Origin: Monilinia fructicola
Lineage: Eukaryota; Ascomycota; Leotiomycetes; Helotiales; Sclerotiniaceae
Length of the DNA: 64,000 nucleotides
Assembly: GCA_008692225.1 (NCBI GenBank)
Contig: VICG01000011.1
Span: 1,662,501-1,726,500 of the forward strand
Direction: 5' to 3'
The position numbers and the translations under genes are program-made. Shown piece after piece: positions 1 to 11,637 of this stretch (the first letter of the stretch is position 1; the number at the start of each line of letters is the position of its first letter). The notes under the pieces are model-generated. The model was not told the DNA's origin, did not search any database, and saw only the letters and a list, made by a program, of their open reading frames with translations.

Positions 1-2445
1 GCGTGGTTATTTGATCTCATTGTGGTATTCTTTCTGTGGTGGAATTATCGGGCGGTGCTCAATTTGAGAAGAACTTATTTCGAGAGTGCAGATTACCAAT
101 CCAGTTTACATGCGCGGACATTGATGATTAACGATATTCCAAAGACGCTTCGAACGGATGAGGGAATTGGCAGGGTGATTGATATAGTCGCGCCGGAATC
201 TTCATTCGCAAGAACCGTGGTTGCGAGAAATGTGAAAGAACTCCCGGAACTGATCGAACAACATAACCAGACAGTTCGTGATTTGGAGGGATATTTGGCT
301 AGATATCTCAGGGATCCTGCGAATTTACCGCCCAAACGACCCGAATGTACTCCCTCGAAAGATGATCCCAACTTTGGATCATATGTCCGAGGTCAAAAAC
401 TCGATGCCATTGAATATCTTACTGCTCGTATCAAGGAATTAGAAATGGAAATCAAGGAAGTTCGGTTGTCTGTGGATAATCGAAACCCTTTGCCGTATGG
501 ATTTTCTAGTTACGAAGCTATCGATGAAGCGCACAGTATTGCGTTCGCAGCACGTAATAAGCACCCCAAAGGAACCACAATTGTACTTGCCCCTCGACCG
601 AATGATATTATTTGGAAGAATATGCCTCTGAGCAGACAGACGAGAAGAACCCGAAGAATTATGAACAACATTTGGGTTACTCTACTCACCATCGTATGGA
701 TGGCACCGAACGCTATGATTTCTATTTTTTTGGTCAGTCTACCAAATTTGGGTAGTGTTTGGCCGGCATTCCAAACTTCATTAGCACAACACACTGTTTG
801 GTGGTCTATCGTTCAAGGTGTTGCTTCCCCAGCTATTACCTCTTTGGTCTATTTGGTACTGCCAATTATTTTCCGTCGCATGTTAGTCAAGGCTGGAGAT
901 CGTACAAAGACCGCCAGAGAACGACATGTTACCGGAAAGCTATATACGTTCTTCGTATTCAATTATTTACTTGTATTTTCGATTTTCAGTACGGTCTGGA
1001 CTTTCGTTTCCACCGTCATCAACAAAACCAATGATGGAACTGCAACTTGGAAAGCTATCTACGAGACAGATTTGGGATTGTTGGTCTTCATCTCCCTTTG
1101 TGACATCTCACCTTTCTGGGTCACTTGGTTGCTTCAACGAAACTTGGGCGCGGCTGTTGATTTGGCTCAAATATGGACTTTGGTATGGAGTTTCTGTGCG
1201 AGAAAATTTTCGAGTCCAACGCCTCGTGAGATGATCGAACTTACCGCCCCGCCTGCATTTGATTATGCGAGTTATTACAACTATTTCCTGTTCTATAGCA
1301 CGGTTACGTTGTGCTTCGGATGTATTCAACCCCTCGTCATTCCAGCGGCTGCCATGTATTTCTCTCTGGATGTTTTCTTGAAAAAATACCTCTTGCTATA
1401 TATTTTCATCACCAAGACTGAATCTGGTGGTATGTTTTGGCGTATGCTCTTTAATCGAATCGTTTTCGCTGCAATCCTCGCCAATCTTGTCGTCTTTCTC
1501 GCCACCTGGGTTCATGGAGATGGATCGCATATGCAAGCCTATGCGGTCATCCCTCTTCCGTTTTTAATGATTGGCTTCAAATGGTACTGCGCTCGCACTT
1601 TTGATGACAAGATTCACTACTATAGCGTTCGCAACATGCTCAAGGATCCAGAAGCTTTACGTTCCAAACTCTTTGGTAGTAAAGGTGATCGTCTCGCTAC
1701 CCGTTTCGGTCATCCAGCTTTGTACAAGCCACTCATCACCCCTATGGTTCACGCTCGAGCTCAAAACATCTTAGCTTCCGTCTATGGTGGTCGTCTTACA
1801 GACTCTAACAATGCTAGTTCTGGGGACAATATGTCAGTTTCTGGGTATTCGGATACCTATGCTCTTGATCCCATGCGCGCAGGGCAACCAGGTCGTTCCG
1901 CAAAGGGAGCTGTACCTGGATTTGAAATGGTACCGGAAAATCGTCTAGATTTCTCGTATTACAAAGGAAGAGCAGAATTTGCAGAGGAACATGGAGGTTC
2001 AGGTGGTATATTTGGAAAAGCGGAAGATATCGTGAGGTCGGATACGCCTGGTAGTTCGCGATGGGGACCAGATTCGAGACCGGGTACACCGGTTAATTCA
2101 GGCGGTATGGGAACACCAACCATGCCAACTTTTATGGCAGCAGGTCACGGACGACCTGGGACACCGGATAGTGTGAGAGGAGATATTGGCATGAGTGGCG
2201 GGGCGGGAATGAGATATTATGGAGAGAGAAAGGGCAGTGCGGGAGAAACTACAGGGCTGGTGCAAGCAGCGCAGGATATGCCCGCAAGTATCGTACCTGA
2301 GGCGCAGGAACGTGCGCCGGGTTTCCTCGGAGGAGGGACAGGAGGTTATGGTAACATACCGCAGGAGGACTTGGATGGGAGGAGCAGCGTTGATCATGAT
2401 CCGATGAATTATGATTATTTCCGTTCTAGGAGGACGAGGCATTAG
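1..2445 (+). CDS. CSC1/OSCA/TMEM63-like stress-gated cation channel, 5' end cut by window
   Basis: The frame is open from base 1 to a TAG ending at 2445, about 815 codons without an intron. The true start lies left of the window, so no start is called. The order fits the DUF221/RSN1_TM family: the end of a membrane helix at the left edge (sequence around FFLWW), a large cytosolic loop with charged segments up to about residue 210 (PHM7_cyt type, containing the typical PNDIIWKNMPLS), then a run of hydrophobic helices from about residue 220 to 530, and a long Gly/Pro/Ser-rich tail of about 230 residues. Family members are osmosensitive calcium-permeable channels or lipid scramblases of plasma or internal membranes. 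Only the N-terminal helices are missing. Which of the several fungal paralogues this is cannot be told from the sequence. Confidence 0.88.
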   Translation, partial: AWLFDLIVVFFLWWNYRAVLNLRRTYFESADYQSSLHARTLMINDIPKTLRTDEGIGRVIDIVAPESSFARTVVARNVKELPELIEQHNQTVRDLEGYLARYLRDPANLPPKRPECTPSKDDPNFGSYVRGQKLDAIEYLTARIKELEMEIKEVRLSVDNRNPLPYGFSSYEAIDEAHSIAFAARNKHPKGTTIVLAPRPNDIIWKNMPLSRQTRRTRRIMNNIWVTLLTIVWMAPNAMISIFLVSLPNLGSVWPAFQTSLAQHTVWWSIVQGVASPAITSLVYLVLPIIFRRMLVKAGDRTKTARERHVTGKLYTFFVFNYLLVFSIFSTVWTFVSTVINKTNDGTATWKAIYETDLGLLVFISLCDISPFWVTWLLQRNLGAAVDLAQIWTLVWSFCARKFSSPTPREMIELTAPPAFDYASYYNYFLFYSTVTLCFGCIQPLVIPAAAMYFSLDVFLKKYLLLYIFITKTESGGMFWRMLFNRIVFAAILANLVVFLATWVHGDGSHMQAYAVIPLPFLMIGFKWYCARTFDDKIHYYSVRNMLKDPEALRSKLFGSKGDRLATRFGHPALYKPLITPMVHARAQNILASVYGGRLTDSNNASSGDNMSVSGYSDTYALDPMRAGQPGRSAKGAVPGFEMVPENRLDFSYYKGRAEFAEEHGGSGGIFGKAEDIVRSDTPGSSRWGPDSRPGTPVNSGGMGTPTMPTFMAAGHGRPGTPDSVRGDIGMSGGAGMRYYGERKGSAGETTGLVQAAQDMPASIVPEAQERAPGFLGGGTGGYGNIPQEDLDGRSSVDHDPMNYDYFRSRRTRH

Positions 2446-5140
2446 GGTGAGATACCAAGAATAGAGATGTAGGGAATGAGAAGAGTGGAAAAGGAGGTGT
2501 AAAATAGGATATTCAATTGAAATGAAATGGTAGATATTGGGTGGTATTTTTTAGCTTTATATGAAGATTAGCGTTTTCGGATTGGGGGGCTTTGCTTCGA
2601 AGCATTCGGCCTTGGGCATGGGATGGAATGAATGGTTGGCTAATGGCGTTTTGGGTAGGTCGGATGGATGTTTGATTGAAAAGCGTACAGCGTTTTCACT
2701 CAAGTTGATCTTGTGCTTGTAGATGAAATGGGGTGGCAGAGCGAGAGCGAGAGCGTGAGGGAGAGGGAGAGGGAGAGGGGGGGGGTTAAATCAAAGACAA
2801 GTTAAGGAGCGTGACGTGCTTGTAGCTTATGTGTATATGAAACTAGAGAATCAAATAATATTATAGATCAATGAAAGAAAAGAAGAAGAGCAGATGAGAA
2901 AGAAAAAAAGAACGAAAATCATCATCACATTCACAACCACAACCAGAACTCCATCTTCTTCTAAACCCTGCATAAAGAAATATCATCACCATCACAAACA
3001 GAGAAAACAAATCCTAAAGGTAATTTATTACCTCATTTCAATCTAGGTCTCGGTCTTGGTTGTCGCAATGGGAAATGGTAGATAGGTCTGTTTTATTTAT
3101 TGGGATTATTTCGAGTTGTTGTTTATTTTTCTTTTCTTCTTCTTCTTCTTCTTCTTCTTCTTCTTCTTTTGAATACCTTTGTTGTAATATCTGTTGTTGG
3201 AAGAATGAGATTGTGGAGGGTGATGGGTGATGGGAGGGGGGGGAGGGGGTTGATCGTTTGGGGATGAATGGATGGATGATTCTATGGATTTGGATGTATT
3301 TTTATTGGATTGTACAAAGAGTTACAAGATTGCGAGATTGCGAGGTTGGGTGTGGTAGTGGGGAGGAAGAGAAGGGTTAATTAGCTCTTCGTTACTGGTT
3401 GGGGGTTAGAAGTTGGTATGTCGATATGTCGATATCTAAATGTCTAGATACAATACCTAAAAAGATAGCCAGATAGATAATTAGATAGTTAAAAATACAT
3501 ACCCCTCCCTCCTCCATCCCATCCCAATCCAATCCACACAACCTATCCCCACCCTTCTTTTCATCAACAATCCCGCGTATGTCCATCCACTCACCTACCC
3601 ACCTACCAACAAACCATCAACGAAGCAACAATTTTCCCCTCGGCGGTTCTCGGCTGCGATTGCCGCGTCGACGTCGTGATGCGAGGGAAGCGCTTAGGTC
3701 AATTAAGGTTACAAGGTGGGTAAGCTTCTCTTACACCCATTTATCTATCTATCCATCCATCGCCTCAGGCTGTCGTGGAAGTGTTCGGGTGGGAGCTGCA
3801 CCCTCGACGAGAGCGCTGAATACATGCGGTTCCGAAGGTAGGTAGAGAGTCGTTCCCGAAAGATATGATAGGACGCTAAACACGTCAGTTGCTGCCAAAG
3901 CGATAGGTAATTTGGGATGCGACAGTTAGTTACATGGCAACTTATCACCAGTGACCAACTTCTCAACGGGAAACACCCTTTGAGAAAGACGAAACGCCCC
4001 AAACTTTTCGGCGCACGTAGAAGTATGCAACAAATGGGTCTCCGAGTCTCGTATTTATGGAGCGATATTCTGAAGCTCACTTCAGAGGTTATCGACCGCT
4101 TGCCAAACGACGCGAATCTGAAAATTGTCATTCGTGGGATTGGAAATATCCAAGACAGGCTGCAGCTGCAAAGGCCTACCTGCCCTCACTGGTGGATATA
4201 CTACTAGAGGCAAAGATCAATGCGGTTCGGAAGACTGTTGTTGCGATTGAGCTTACAAGTCACAACGTGCAGCGAGCTTGAGACGGCTTTCGCTATCGAT
4301 AGGGCCAGCCCTAATATTGACGCTAATCAACACAATTGCAGAATGAAAGGGTGTCAAGAACAATGGAGGTAACTCTTTGGGTAAACCTAATTAAAGACAT
4401 CGGATTGCTATTAGCAATCTGTATTAGTTGAGAAGTGTCTTAGCTTGGCTGTTGAGTGTTGATCCATATACTTGGAGGGCAAATGCATGCGACAGGAGAT
4501 TGAGATGGAGAACAGTGTGTGGAGATGCACAGGCATAGGCATGTGCTGTAAGTTATGATTCTTTAGTGGATATTGGACTAGGTAGTTTGAATAAGCGAAT
4601 AGAGACGGAATTGGATAAATTGTGATGATATATATCGCGCGCTCAGATACCATCCTATGTTCTACAAGAAGTCACTAGTGATAAAGGAAGATTTAAGATC
4701 GATATGTATTGGCGTCTATGCACCGGCCACATTCCTAGACTTATGATTAGTTCTATCGCCAGCCCAATCTTCTAGCACTCGCCGATGACCCACCATAGCT
4801 AATCAATGATCTAGACTCGCATCTCTGAGACGCTGTGCCGCAATCACATTATTGTAGCTGAGTATATGAGGAACGCCACCCCTCCTATGAGGTCACCAAC
4901 TCAAATATTCATCCATCCTTCTTGATTGGCACCTCAACCTCCGAGCTTGCTAAACTATCACTACTGACTCTTGAGTGGATTGTACCCCCAGGCACGAACA
5001 CTCATGATGAACCTGCCCAAACCCATGCAACAGCATCCACCTACGAAAGCTTCCTTCGCGTAGCCTCTCTATTCATAGTGCCAAACCAATACTTCCTTCG
5101 CTCTTCAATCTCTACTCTCATTTCGAACAATGTCAATTAG
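2446..5140. other. Intergenic, no recognised gene
   Basis: This stretch lies downstream of the channel gene. It holds GA-rich and simple sequence: GAGAGG-type runs near 2750-2780, a CTT run at 3137-3167 and TAGATA/ATCCATCC-type stretches at 3430-3760. Short open frames at 3745-4281 overlap on both strands and match no family I recognise. Around 3917-4260 a plus-strand stretch switches frame but keeps protein-like text (for instance VSYLWSDILKL), so it may be a gene relic. I cannot name it. Confidence 0.5.
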
Positions 5141-5144
5141 ATTT

Positions 5145-5406
5145 ACCATCTTTTGAGACTTGCCGGCGGAGCTACGGCGTATGATCTGATATCATTGCAT
5201 ACAGAAGGCTAGGGCCGAGTCTTCGAATTCCATGTCCCCATGGCCAACCGACGTGTGACCGGAACGCCACGCTCTTCGGCACCAACATCCAGTGTGAATG
5301 CTAAATCACTAGCTTGCAACCGGGCCTGCCGTGAAGCACGCGATGTAGCTTTCGAAAATGGTGGGTTCCTACCAGACAGATGTGTCGATGGAAATCAAAG
5401 GAGCTA
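5145..5406 (+). pseudogene. 2EXR-domain protein relic
   Basis: One frame reads LPAELRRMI followed by a TGA codon where this family normally has Trp. A shifted frame then reads GRVFEFHVPMANRRV and, further on, ACREARDVAFENGGF. These are the landmarks of the fungal 2EXR family (an LPxELRxxIW start, then EGRVFE, then CREAR). 2EXR proteins are abundant, expanded and functionally uncharacterised in ascomycetes. The stretch has at least one TGG-to-TGA change, a TAG just before GRVFE and a frame switch, so it is not a working gene. Sequence beyond 5406 keeps a few protein-like fragments to about 5640, suggesting that the original gene was longer. Confidence 0.6.
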
Positions 5407-5639
5407 GGGGAGCTGCCGGAATATCACAGTCGTCCGATGTACGAAATCAACAATCAATCCATTGGGGGCGTCGTGACGGATCCGGTACATCTTGATTGGG
5501 ATGTATAGCAGCTGCTTGAGATGGTATGAATCGGGGTACAGCCCAATCCCGGTGCTTAATCATCGCCCATGCTCGGTTTGCCCAGGGTGGATCCATAGGG
5601 GCTGATGTTCTGCCCTACGGCACGGTACCACGATCATGG

Positions 5640-6290
5640 CATTTGTATATAGCATAATGTATATTATAGCATATTAGTATAATATTTACAGCAATCTGTT
5701 AAAGCTTGGGGTTTCAATAGCAGTATTCATGCAAAGAGAAATAAGCATTAATAATCCAAAAAAAAATTTGTAATTCAACTGATTTATCTCAACTTGTTGA
5801 TTTTGATCTACTAAGCCAGGCCTGCTAATCTTAGCCTATCGATTTTAATTTGGTGAGTTGGACCTGCTGAAGCATACTCCAGTATACTACGGGTTCATTA
5901 GTATTATTGTTATCGTCATTGTTAATCTTAAAACAATTGAGAATTTGAAGGGGTTGATATGTTATGTTATTATAGAACAAGGGGCGCTTTCGAATAGGGG
6001 TGGAAGCGAGGGAGAAAAAGCAATCTTTTGACGAGACGATGAAATAGCAAATAATATGGAATAGAGCTTGAGAATGATGGAATAGTATTTAATGTTATTA
6101 TTGAAGTGAAGTTGACGATGTTGAGAAGTTAAAGAGTTGAAATAAAGCTAAGATAGAATTGAGAACAGTATATTAGAATTGTGAAGCTATCAAAGCTGGT
6201 ATAGCATTCTCTTGTGACATGTATAAAGTATACGCTATATTAGGGAGTAGAAGGATTCTGCATAACCATAGTATATTGCTATATTATTGG
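5640..6290. repeat. AT-rich, TpA-rich block
   Basis: Base composition drops sharply to strongly AT-rich with many TA dinucleotides, for example the run of ATA/TAT words at 5645-5690. No open frame survives. Such blocks are what repeat-induced point mutation (C to T on both strands, enriching TpA) leaves of transposons in ascomycetes. No element type can be recognised, so RIP is inferred from composition only. Confidence 0.45.
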
Positions 6291-8551
6291 TTGCCTAGGG
6301 CTGCTCAGTTTTGAAAGAGAGTATGCGTTCGGCTCCCTCGTCCACCCTTGTGGGTTGGATTACAAGCGCTGGGCTCAAGATCGCCCACCACTAGAATATT
6401 CGAATGCGTTCAACGCCTGCCTTTTAATGATAAGCATTCGCACCTCCGACACCCGAGTCATCGATTCGGGGCTTTTCGAGAATCTGACGGCGCCGATACA
6501 ACTCGTTGATACCTCAAATCGTGCAACCATCCTCGCATGTACGAGATATACTTGGCTACCTTTCATTATAACGTGAAATTTAAGGATCCCGAGCCCGAGA
6601 AAATATGTAAAGAGATGATTCTCTTGGCCGATGAATTTAAATCACGTGTTTGTTTATGGCATGAGGAGGTCGCGTGGAGATCTAGATGGCTTAGAGCAGA
6701 TGGACGGGTAAGTTTCACGAGAATACCCTGCATAGAATTGATTTTCCTGAAGATGTCTCCACGGGTTCTAAGTTTGACCGAGATGGAAATGCGGTCACTG
6801 GCATTCATTCCGTGAACATAAAGATGTCGCAGGATGACTTCAAGGCAGATTCATGGGTTCGGAAAATAACTGAGAGCATGCCTATACCTCGTTTCCGTCC
6901 CTCTATCATTTTCAGATATCACAAGGCTAAGTGCTACAGCCTAGGACGATCAAAGTCTCCCAAATGTGGTGTGGAACTATCTCCTGTATTAATGACAGCT
7001 GCTACATGAAGAGACGATCTTAGTGGTTGAGTGATCTGGATCTATTCTGATAATCATACTTAGAAGTCCTTGTCAGTCATAGGCAAAGTCTTGAGGGCTT
7101 CCCCTGTAATCTTTGAGTTCAATGTACACTATGCTCTATGAAGTGACCAAGTATTTTCCTCTTTCAGATCAGTTGTAGCAGCCCTATAGAAAAGGCCAAC
7201 TTTAGCAATGCACCGGAAGAATCGTGCAAGTATCTTCGCCGCGTCATTCACTGCTTGATTCCAGTCTCTTATAAATTCCATTGCTCTAGCGGGATCATTC
7301 TTCAAGGTTAGTGACCACTTACGATTTCTATCGCCGTGGAAACGGGCGCTAGTGTTCCAAACTTGGTGGAAGAGCTTAGGGGGCACACGTTTGTTCACAT
7401 TAAACTTCTCCGGAAGTTTTTCGCAGAGCTGATAGGTGAGAGTGCAATCTAACTCATGAGATATGATCTTCACATAACGCCCCGTGGCCTTTTTAGGCTT
7501 CATCTAGAGATATACTGGGGAATTCGAAGGCATGAATCCTTGCATATCTGCTGAGATGCCACTCTCGAACGTGGGAGCTACCTTGGTGCGTTTTTGTGCA
7601 GCAAATGAGACAACTGCATTAAGTACAGGAGACTGGTAAGGATATATTTATTTCTTCGACGCGAAATAAGATTATCCTCAAGTGTATCGTTTTGATCTCG
7701 AGTGTAAGAGCTAGGGCAACATATCCTTCCCCTAGCGCTTTTACTCTAGAACCTCTTATTCGAGATGAATATATTTTTCAGATGGTATAAGTTTATTTGG
7801 ATTTGGCTTTCTCTTAGTGAGATGGAGTGCCTTGAGAATGCTCTGCTGCATTTTCTGAGAGCCTGGAGCTTCAATGTCCTGGTAAAATCTAGCTAAGATC
7901 AGATTGTGTAACATGTAATCTTTTCTTTTGGTCGAGTTAAAATAAGTTCTCGAGTAAATTTTGTACTTGATAGAAATCGCAAGACTTGAAGTTACAGGAA
8001 ACTGGCATAAAATGAGCTAATGCAATATGAATCTTATTATCTATGATCATGGGTGAATTGGGCTATGAGAACAGGACTAAATTGACTTTGAGAACTTGGG
8101 ATGGAATATTGTAGGAAGCTAGGCTGAAGAAAGAGAGTTTTTCCAGGTTGGCTCAACAAACGGCGGACAGTTCCAGTTTTAGTTCTACCGCGTCTAATGC
8201 GGAAAGCCTTTACATGTCTCTGTTGCTGTAGTATCACTCCGAGAAAAGAAAGCGCAAATGGAGTAGCTGAGTGGGTAATTAAGTAACCTTTCTTCCAGCC
8301 TATTGCAAGTGATTTGTTTCATATCAACTTTCCAAGGCTAACGTCTCTACAACTACTGGTCTTACCAGAGAAGCAAACTTTCAAAGTTAAGTAGATCGAG
8401 AAAAGCATCTAGATCATATACATTTGGGCAGGAAGTATTGTTTTCAAACAACATGAATTCTCAATCAAGACTCGAGGGTATCATCGCTCTTCCACAAAAT
8501 CTTTCCGTCTATTTACCAGTAGGTAATCAAGGTTGCCCCACCGAAGAGGTT
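6291..8551. other. Gene-poor stretch with possible coding relics
   Basis: Plus-strand text at 6355-7000 stays protein-like across two frames. One piece near 6537-6710 contains YEIYLATFHYNVKF and a run rich in Glu/Trp; the next begins with NIKMSQDDFKADSW. A 124-codon minus-strand frame at 7129-7503 is uninterrupted but matches nothing I recognise. Both could be remains of lineage-specific genes or chance frames. 7504-8551 holds nothing I can support except the 3' flank of the methyltransferase gene. Confidence 0.3.
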
Positions 8552-9870
8552 CTACCAAAGCCACCCCCTACAAGACTCGGCTCCACACAAACACCTCTCA
8601 CTCCCCTCCTCTCCATCATGGAAGCCATCAACATAATCAAAAGTAAGCTCTGTCATTGGTCGAATATCCTCCAGCGCGAAGAAAGCCAAGTCATGAAGGT
8701 TCTTCTCAGAGTAATCTCCAACACGTGCAAAGATTCTCATATTAGGTTCGCAGGAGTGATTAAAGAAACGGCTAGGCCCCGAGTAGAACTCTCCATCAAT
8801 GACATATGGATTACCACGTAAAGTCTCGTCTAGGCTGTTTGGGTCCGTAAATTTATCGATGCTGAACAGGTATAGGTCTTTTCTATTACTGATGATTGCA
8901 TTGTTACGACGTGCGTCAGCTTCTTCAGTAGTGATGATCTCGCCTATATAGCAATCTATGAATGCACCAGCTTTGATTGGAACCTTACTTCGAACGCCTA
9001 GGTCATGTTAGAGTGTATGAATCGAATGGGAGAAAAGGGAAATTACATACCCCAACCACGGGTCTCGGTGCGGAACACTTGTAACGGTACCCGTCGCCCT
9101 CTTGCAACAATTCGATTATCACAGCTTTCATCACAAGCGCAGGCTTCGTGACACTCATAAATAGGCGCAGTACTATCCAAGAGCTCCTCTTTCAGACATC
9201 CTTCACTATTACCATTTGGCTGATACGCATAAACGTTGTGATCTGGAAGATCGACTTCGGAATCCTGCAAACAGTGACAAGTGATTCCGTGACACTTGCC
9301 TTTACATTCACAACCAACTCTAAATTCGGGCTCGGATCGAGAGACACCATCTCTGAGAATGGACTTTTCGATGAAGGTGAAATCGTCAGGAAGGGCAAGG
9401 TTTTCATCTTTGCAGACGATAGAGATTGGATATTTGTCGGCGTTGGAAAAGCTTCGGATTTGGCACCAATGACAGTCTTTGATAGAAGGCTAAGATGAGG
9501 GGTTAGTGACTGTTTTGGTTGAAGATGTTGAAGATTCTGAAGAAGAGGAAAGATTCACTAGGAGAAGCTATGCTCCCATCTCAAGCGAGCTCGACGAAGG
9601 ACTTTTAACTCCCCTCAACTTTGAATAAACCATTCCAGCTACGCATACAGGAATCTCCCGCACTACATTAACACATAAGAAATCATCAACAAACTTCACT
9701 CTTTCAAGATCACTCGACCCAAAGAGACTCGCTCATCCACCCCGCACCAATCCCTGCATGCCAAACACCATTCTTCCTACTTTCCCTAAGCCAGCCCAAA
9801 TCGAATCAACGAATCGAAGTCAACTTACAACACTATGTTCAAAATAATGTTCGCGATACGTAGGTGCCAT
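8552..9870 (-). CDS. dim-5: DIM-5/Clr4-type histone H3 lysine-9 methyltransferase
   Basis: Proposed exons on the minus strand are 9870-9829, 9489-9051 and 8997-8552. They sum to 927 bases, or 308 residues, close to Neurospora DIM-5. The introns show gtaagt...ttag and gtatgt...ctag. The pre-SET zinc cluster begins near residue 74 (CECKGKCHGITCHC) and continues with CHEACACDESC. The SET core has NHSC at about 240 and ELTFDY at about 277, and the post-SET cysteines CLCGAESC lie at about 296. All catalytic and zinc-binding motifs are present. The family trimethylates H3K9 in the nucleus and, in fungi, directs heterochromatin, DNA methylation and silencing of repeats. There is no chromodomain, as expected for DIM-5 and unlike Clr4. 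The least certain part is the first exon: it is only 14 codons and needs a 339-base intron, so a small extra exon or another start is possible. Confidence 0.93.
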
Positions 9871-10409
9871 AATGGCCCGGGTATAAAACGTTTTCAGCGT
9901 GCAAGCTATCCGAAATACAATATCAAATCAACTTTACGTTGACTTATGAATTGCACCTAACTGATATTCTGGCTCTTAGCAACTCATCCTAACACGAGCA
10001 GGAAGATTGAGAATATTCTCAGCATACCCGAAGGAAGCTAAAGTCCACTGTTTTGAAGTTTATGGGTGCAGGCTGCCCAGCTCGAGTCCGTTGATATTTC
10101 GAGATACATACGCGGTGCATCAATGCCGTACCTATATATAAAAAGGGGGTGCGTGCATAGTAAATAGGGCCATCGTGCGGTAAAATTATCGCACGAGAAA
10201 GCGGTCAAGACCTTAGTCGACGGCAGAATTCATTTTTATTTTTGCGAAGCCAATTAGCAAATCCGCTGGCGCGGGACAACACCAATCTGCAACCTCGACG
10301 CCAATTCTCCATCATTCGACTCAATTTCGAAGCCCAAGAAGCCGGAGAGAGCAGCCTCCTCAAAGTCCATCTCTACCAAGATACAACGAAGAAAAAAAAA
10401 AAGGGAAAC
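9871..10409. promoter_or_regulatory. Divergent promoter region of dim-5 and RRP1
   Basis: These 539 bases separate the two start codons, so both genes must be driven from here. A TATA-like tract (tatatataaaaag) lies near 10132-10144, upstream of RRP1. An imperfect 24-base palindrome sits at 10173-10196. The RRP1 leader has a purine run just before its ATG. That these elements act as promoter parts is inferred from position only. Confidence 0.5.
10173..10196. promoter_or_regulatory. Imperfect palindrome in divergent promoter
   Basis: The arms tcgtgcgg and tcgcacga match at seven of eight positions around an 8-base AT centre. The site lies about 215 bases upstream of the RRP1 ATG and 300 bases upstream of the dim-5 ATG. 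A symmetric binding site for a dimeric regulator is possible; no known factor is recognised. Confidence 0.35.
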
Positions 10410-11270
10410 ATGACGAGCGATATCCGAGATTCCAATCTCGTCAAGGGATTAGCAGCAAATGGTGCGCAAAGCACCTCCATCCTCTCCCCCCTTCAATTCC
10501 CATGCTAACGCCCACCCCCAGACAAGAAAACCCGCGACGCCGCCCTCGAATCCCTCCGCACGTACCTCTCCTCGTCGCGCGACCTCACCCCTCTCGACTA
10601 CCTCAAAATCCACAGCGGCCTCTTCTACTCGATGTGGATGTGCGACCGGCCGCTCCCCCAACAATCGCTCGCGAACTCGCTCGCGGGCCTCTTCTCCTCG
10701 CTGCCCTCGGCAAAGCGCGCACCCTTCTACAACGGCTTCTGGCAGATCATGCGCAAGGAATGGGAACGCATCGATGTGTTGCGGATGGAGAAGTTTTTGC
10801 TCCTGGTGAGGCGGTATCTGGCCGCGGGCTTCGAGGCGTATCTTGCGGCTTCGGCGGCGGAGAAGAAGAAGAAGAAGGGGAAGAAGAGTGGGGGGAGTGA
10901 GAGTTCGGAGGCGGTCGGTGAGGCTGTGTTGGCGGTCTTGGAGGATATTCCTTGTGGGACGGGACTGGATGCGCAGCGCACGCCGAATGGGATGCGGTTC
11001 CATGTTATAGATATCTGGGTTGACGAGTTGGAGAAATTGGGGGTTATTGATGCGGCGCGAGAGAGTGAGGAGAGTGCGCAGAAGCTGGAGAGGCTGTTGG
11101 AGCCGTTGAGGAAGTTGGGAAAGGAGAGCTTGAACAAGGTGGTGAGGAATAAGGTCAAGGAGGCATTGGGGGATGAGAGATTACCTGGGAACCAGACGGT
11201 GGAGGGTGCGGGAGGAGATGTTGAGTTGAGTGATGGCGAAGAGGATGGCTGGGGTGGAATCGAGGATTAA
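10410..11270 (+). CDS. RRP1: Ribosomal RNA processing protein RRP1 (NOP52 family)
   Basis: Exons are 10410-10461 and 10522-11270, giving 266 residues. The 60-base intron has donor gtgcgc, branch-like gctaac and acceptor cag. The N-terminal Nop52 domain reads SNLVKGLAANG then KKTRDAALESLRTYLSS, followed by KIHSGLFYSMWMCDRPLPQQ and FYNGFWQIMRKEW, the classical family block. A Lys-rich stretch (residues about 145-155) and an acidic C-terminal end (SDGEEDGW) are also typical. The protein is nucleolar and acts in 27S pre-rRNA processing for the 60S subunit. The coding sequence is clearly more GC-rich than its surroundings, especially in the first half of exon 2. The start chosen gives the conserved SNLVKGLAAN, and its length is close to the roughly 278 residues of the yeast protein. 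Confidence 0.92.
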
Positions 11271-11637
11271 GATTTGCAAGAGACTCAACTGACGTGAGAA
11301 GATATCTTTCGGGTGTTAAAGAGGGTCTATGGAAAAAATTTCACGGCGTCAAGGTGTTATTTTGAACACATTCAATATCCAATGTAAAAAGTCACTACAG
11401 GTTCGATTTCTCGGAGCAGAAAAAACTACATCTCTAATTTGGGCAAATATATCAACCAAACTGCTTGTGCGAGCCAAACCATCTTTGGGTATCATTTTAG
11501 GTTGACTATAATCTCTACAATGCCCAAAAAGCCAAACGCCCCGCCAAACCCCTTCTTGCCGAGCCCCTTTCCCCCTCCCGAATGTATATGCATACAAAAT
11601 ATGAAAATATGAGAATATACCATCTCCGAAAAGAAGC
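11271..11637. other. Convergent 3' intergenic region
   Basis: These 367 bases lie between the RRP1 and LCB4-like stop codons and must hold both 3' ends. I see no further gene or clear structure. Confidence 0.6.

Noticed and set aside
8438..8821. 127-codon plus-strand frame at 8438
   Set aside because: Antisense to the dim-5 SET exon, which has clear family motifs.
10449..11003. 184-codon minus-strand frame opposite RRP1
   Set aside because: Shadow of the GC-rich RRP1 exon on the opposite strand; no motif.
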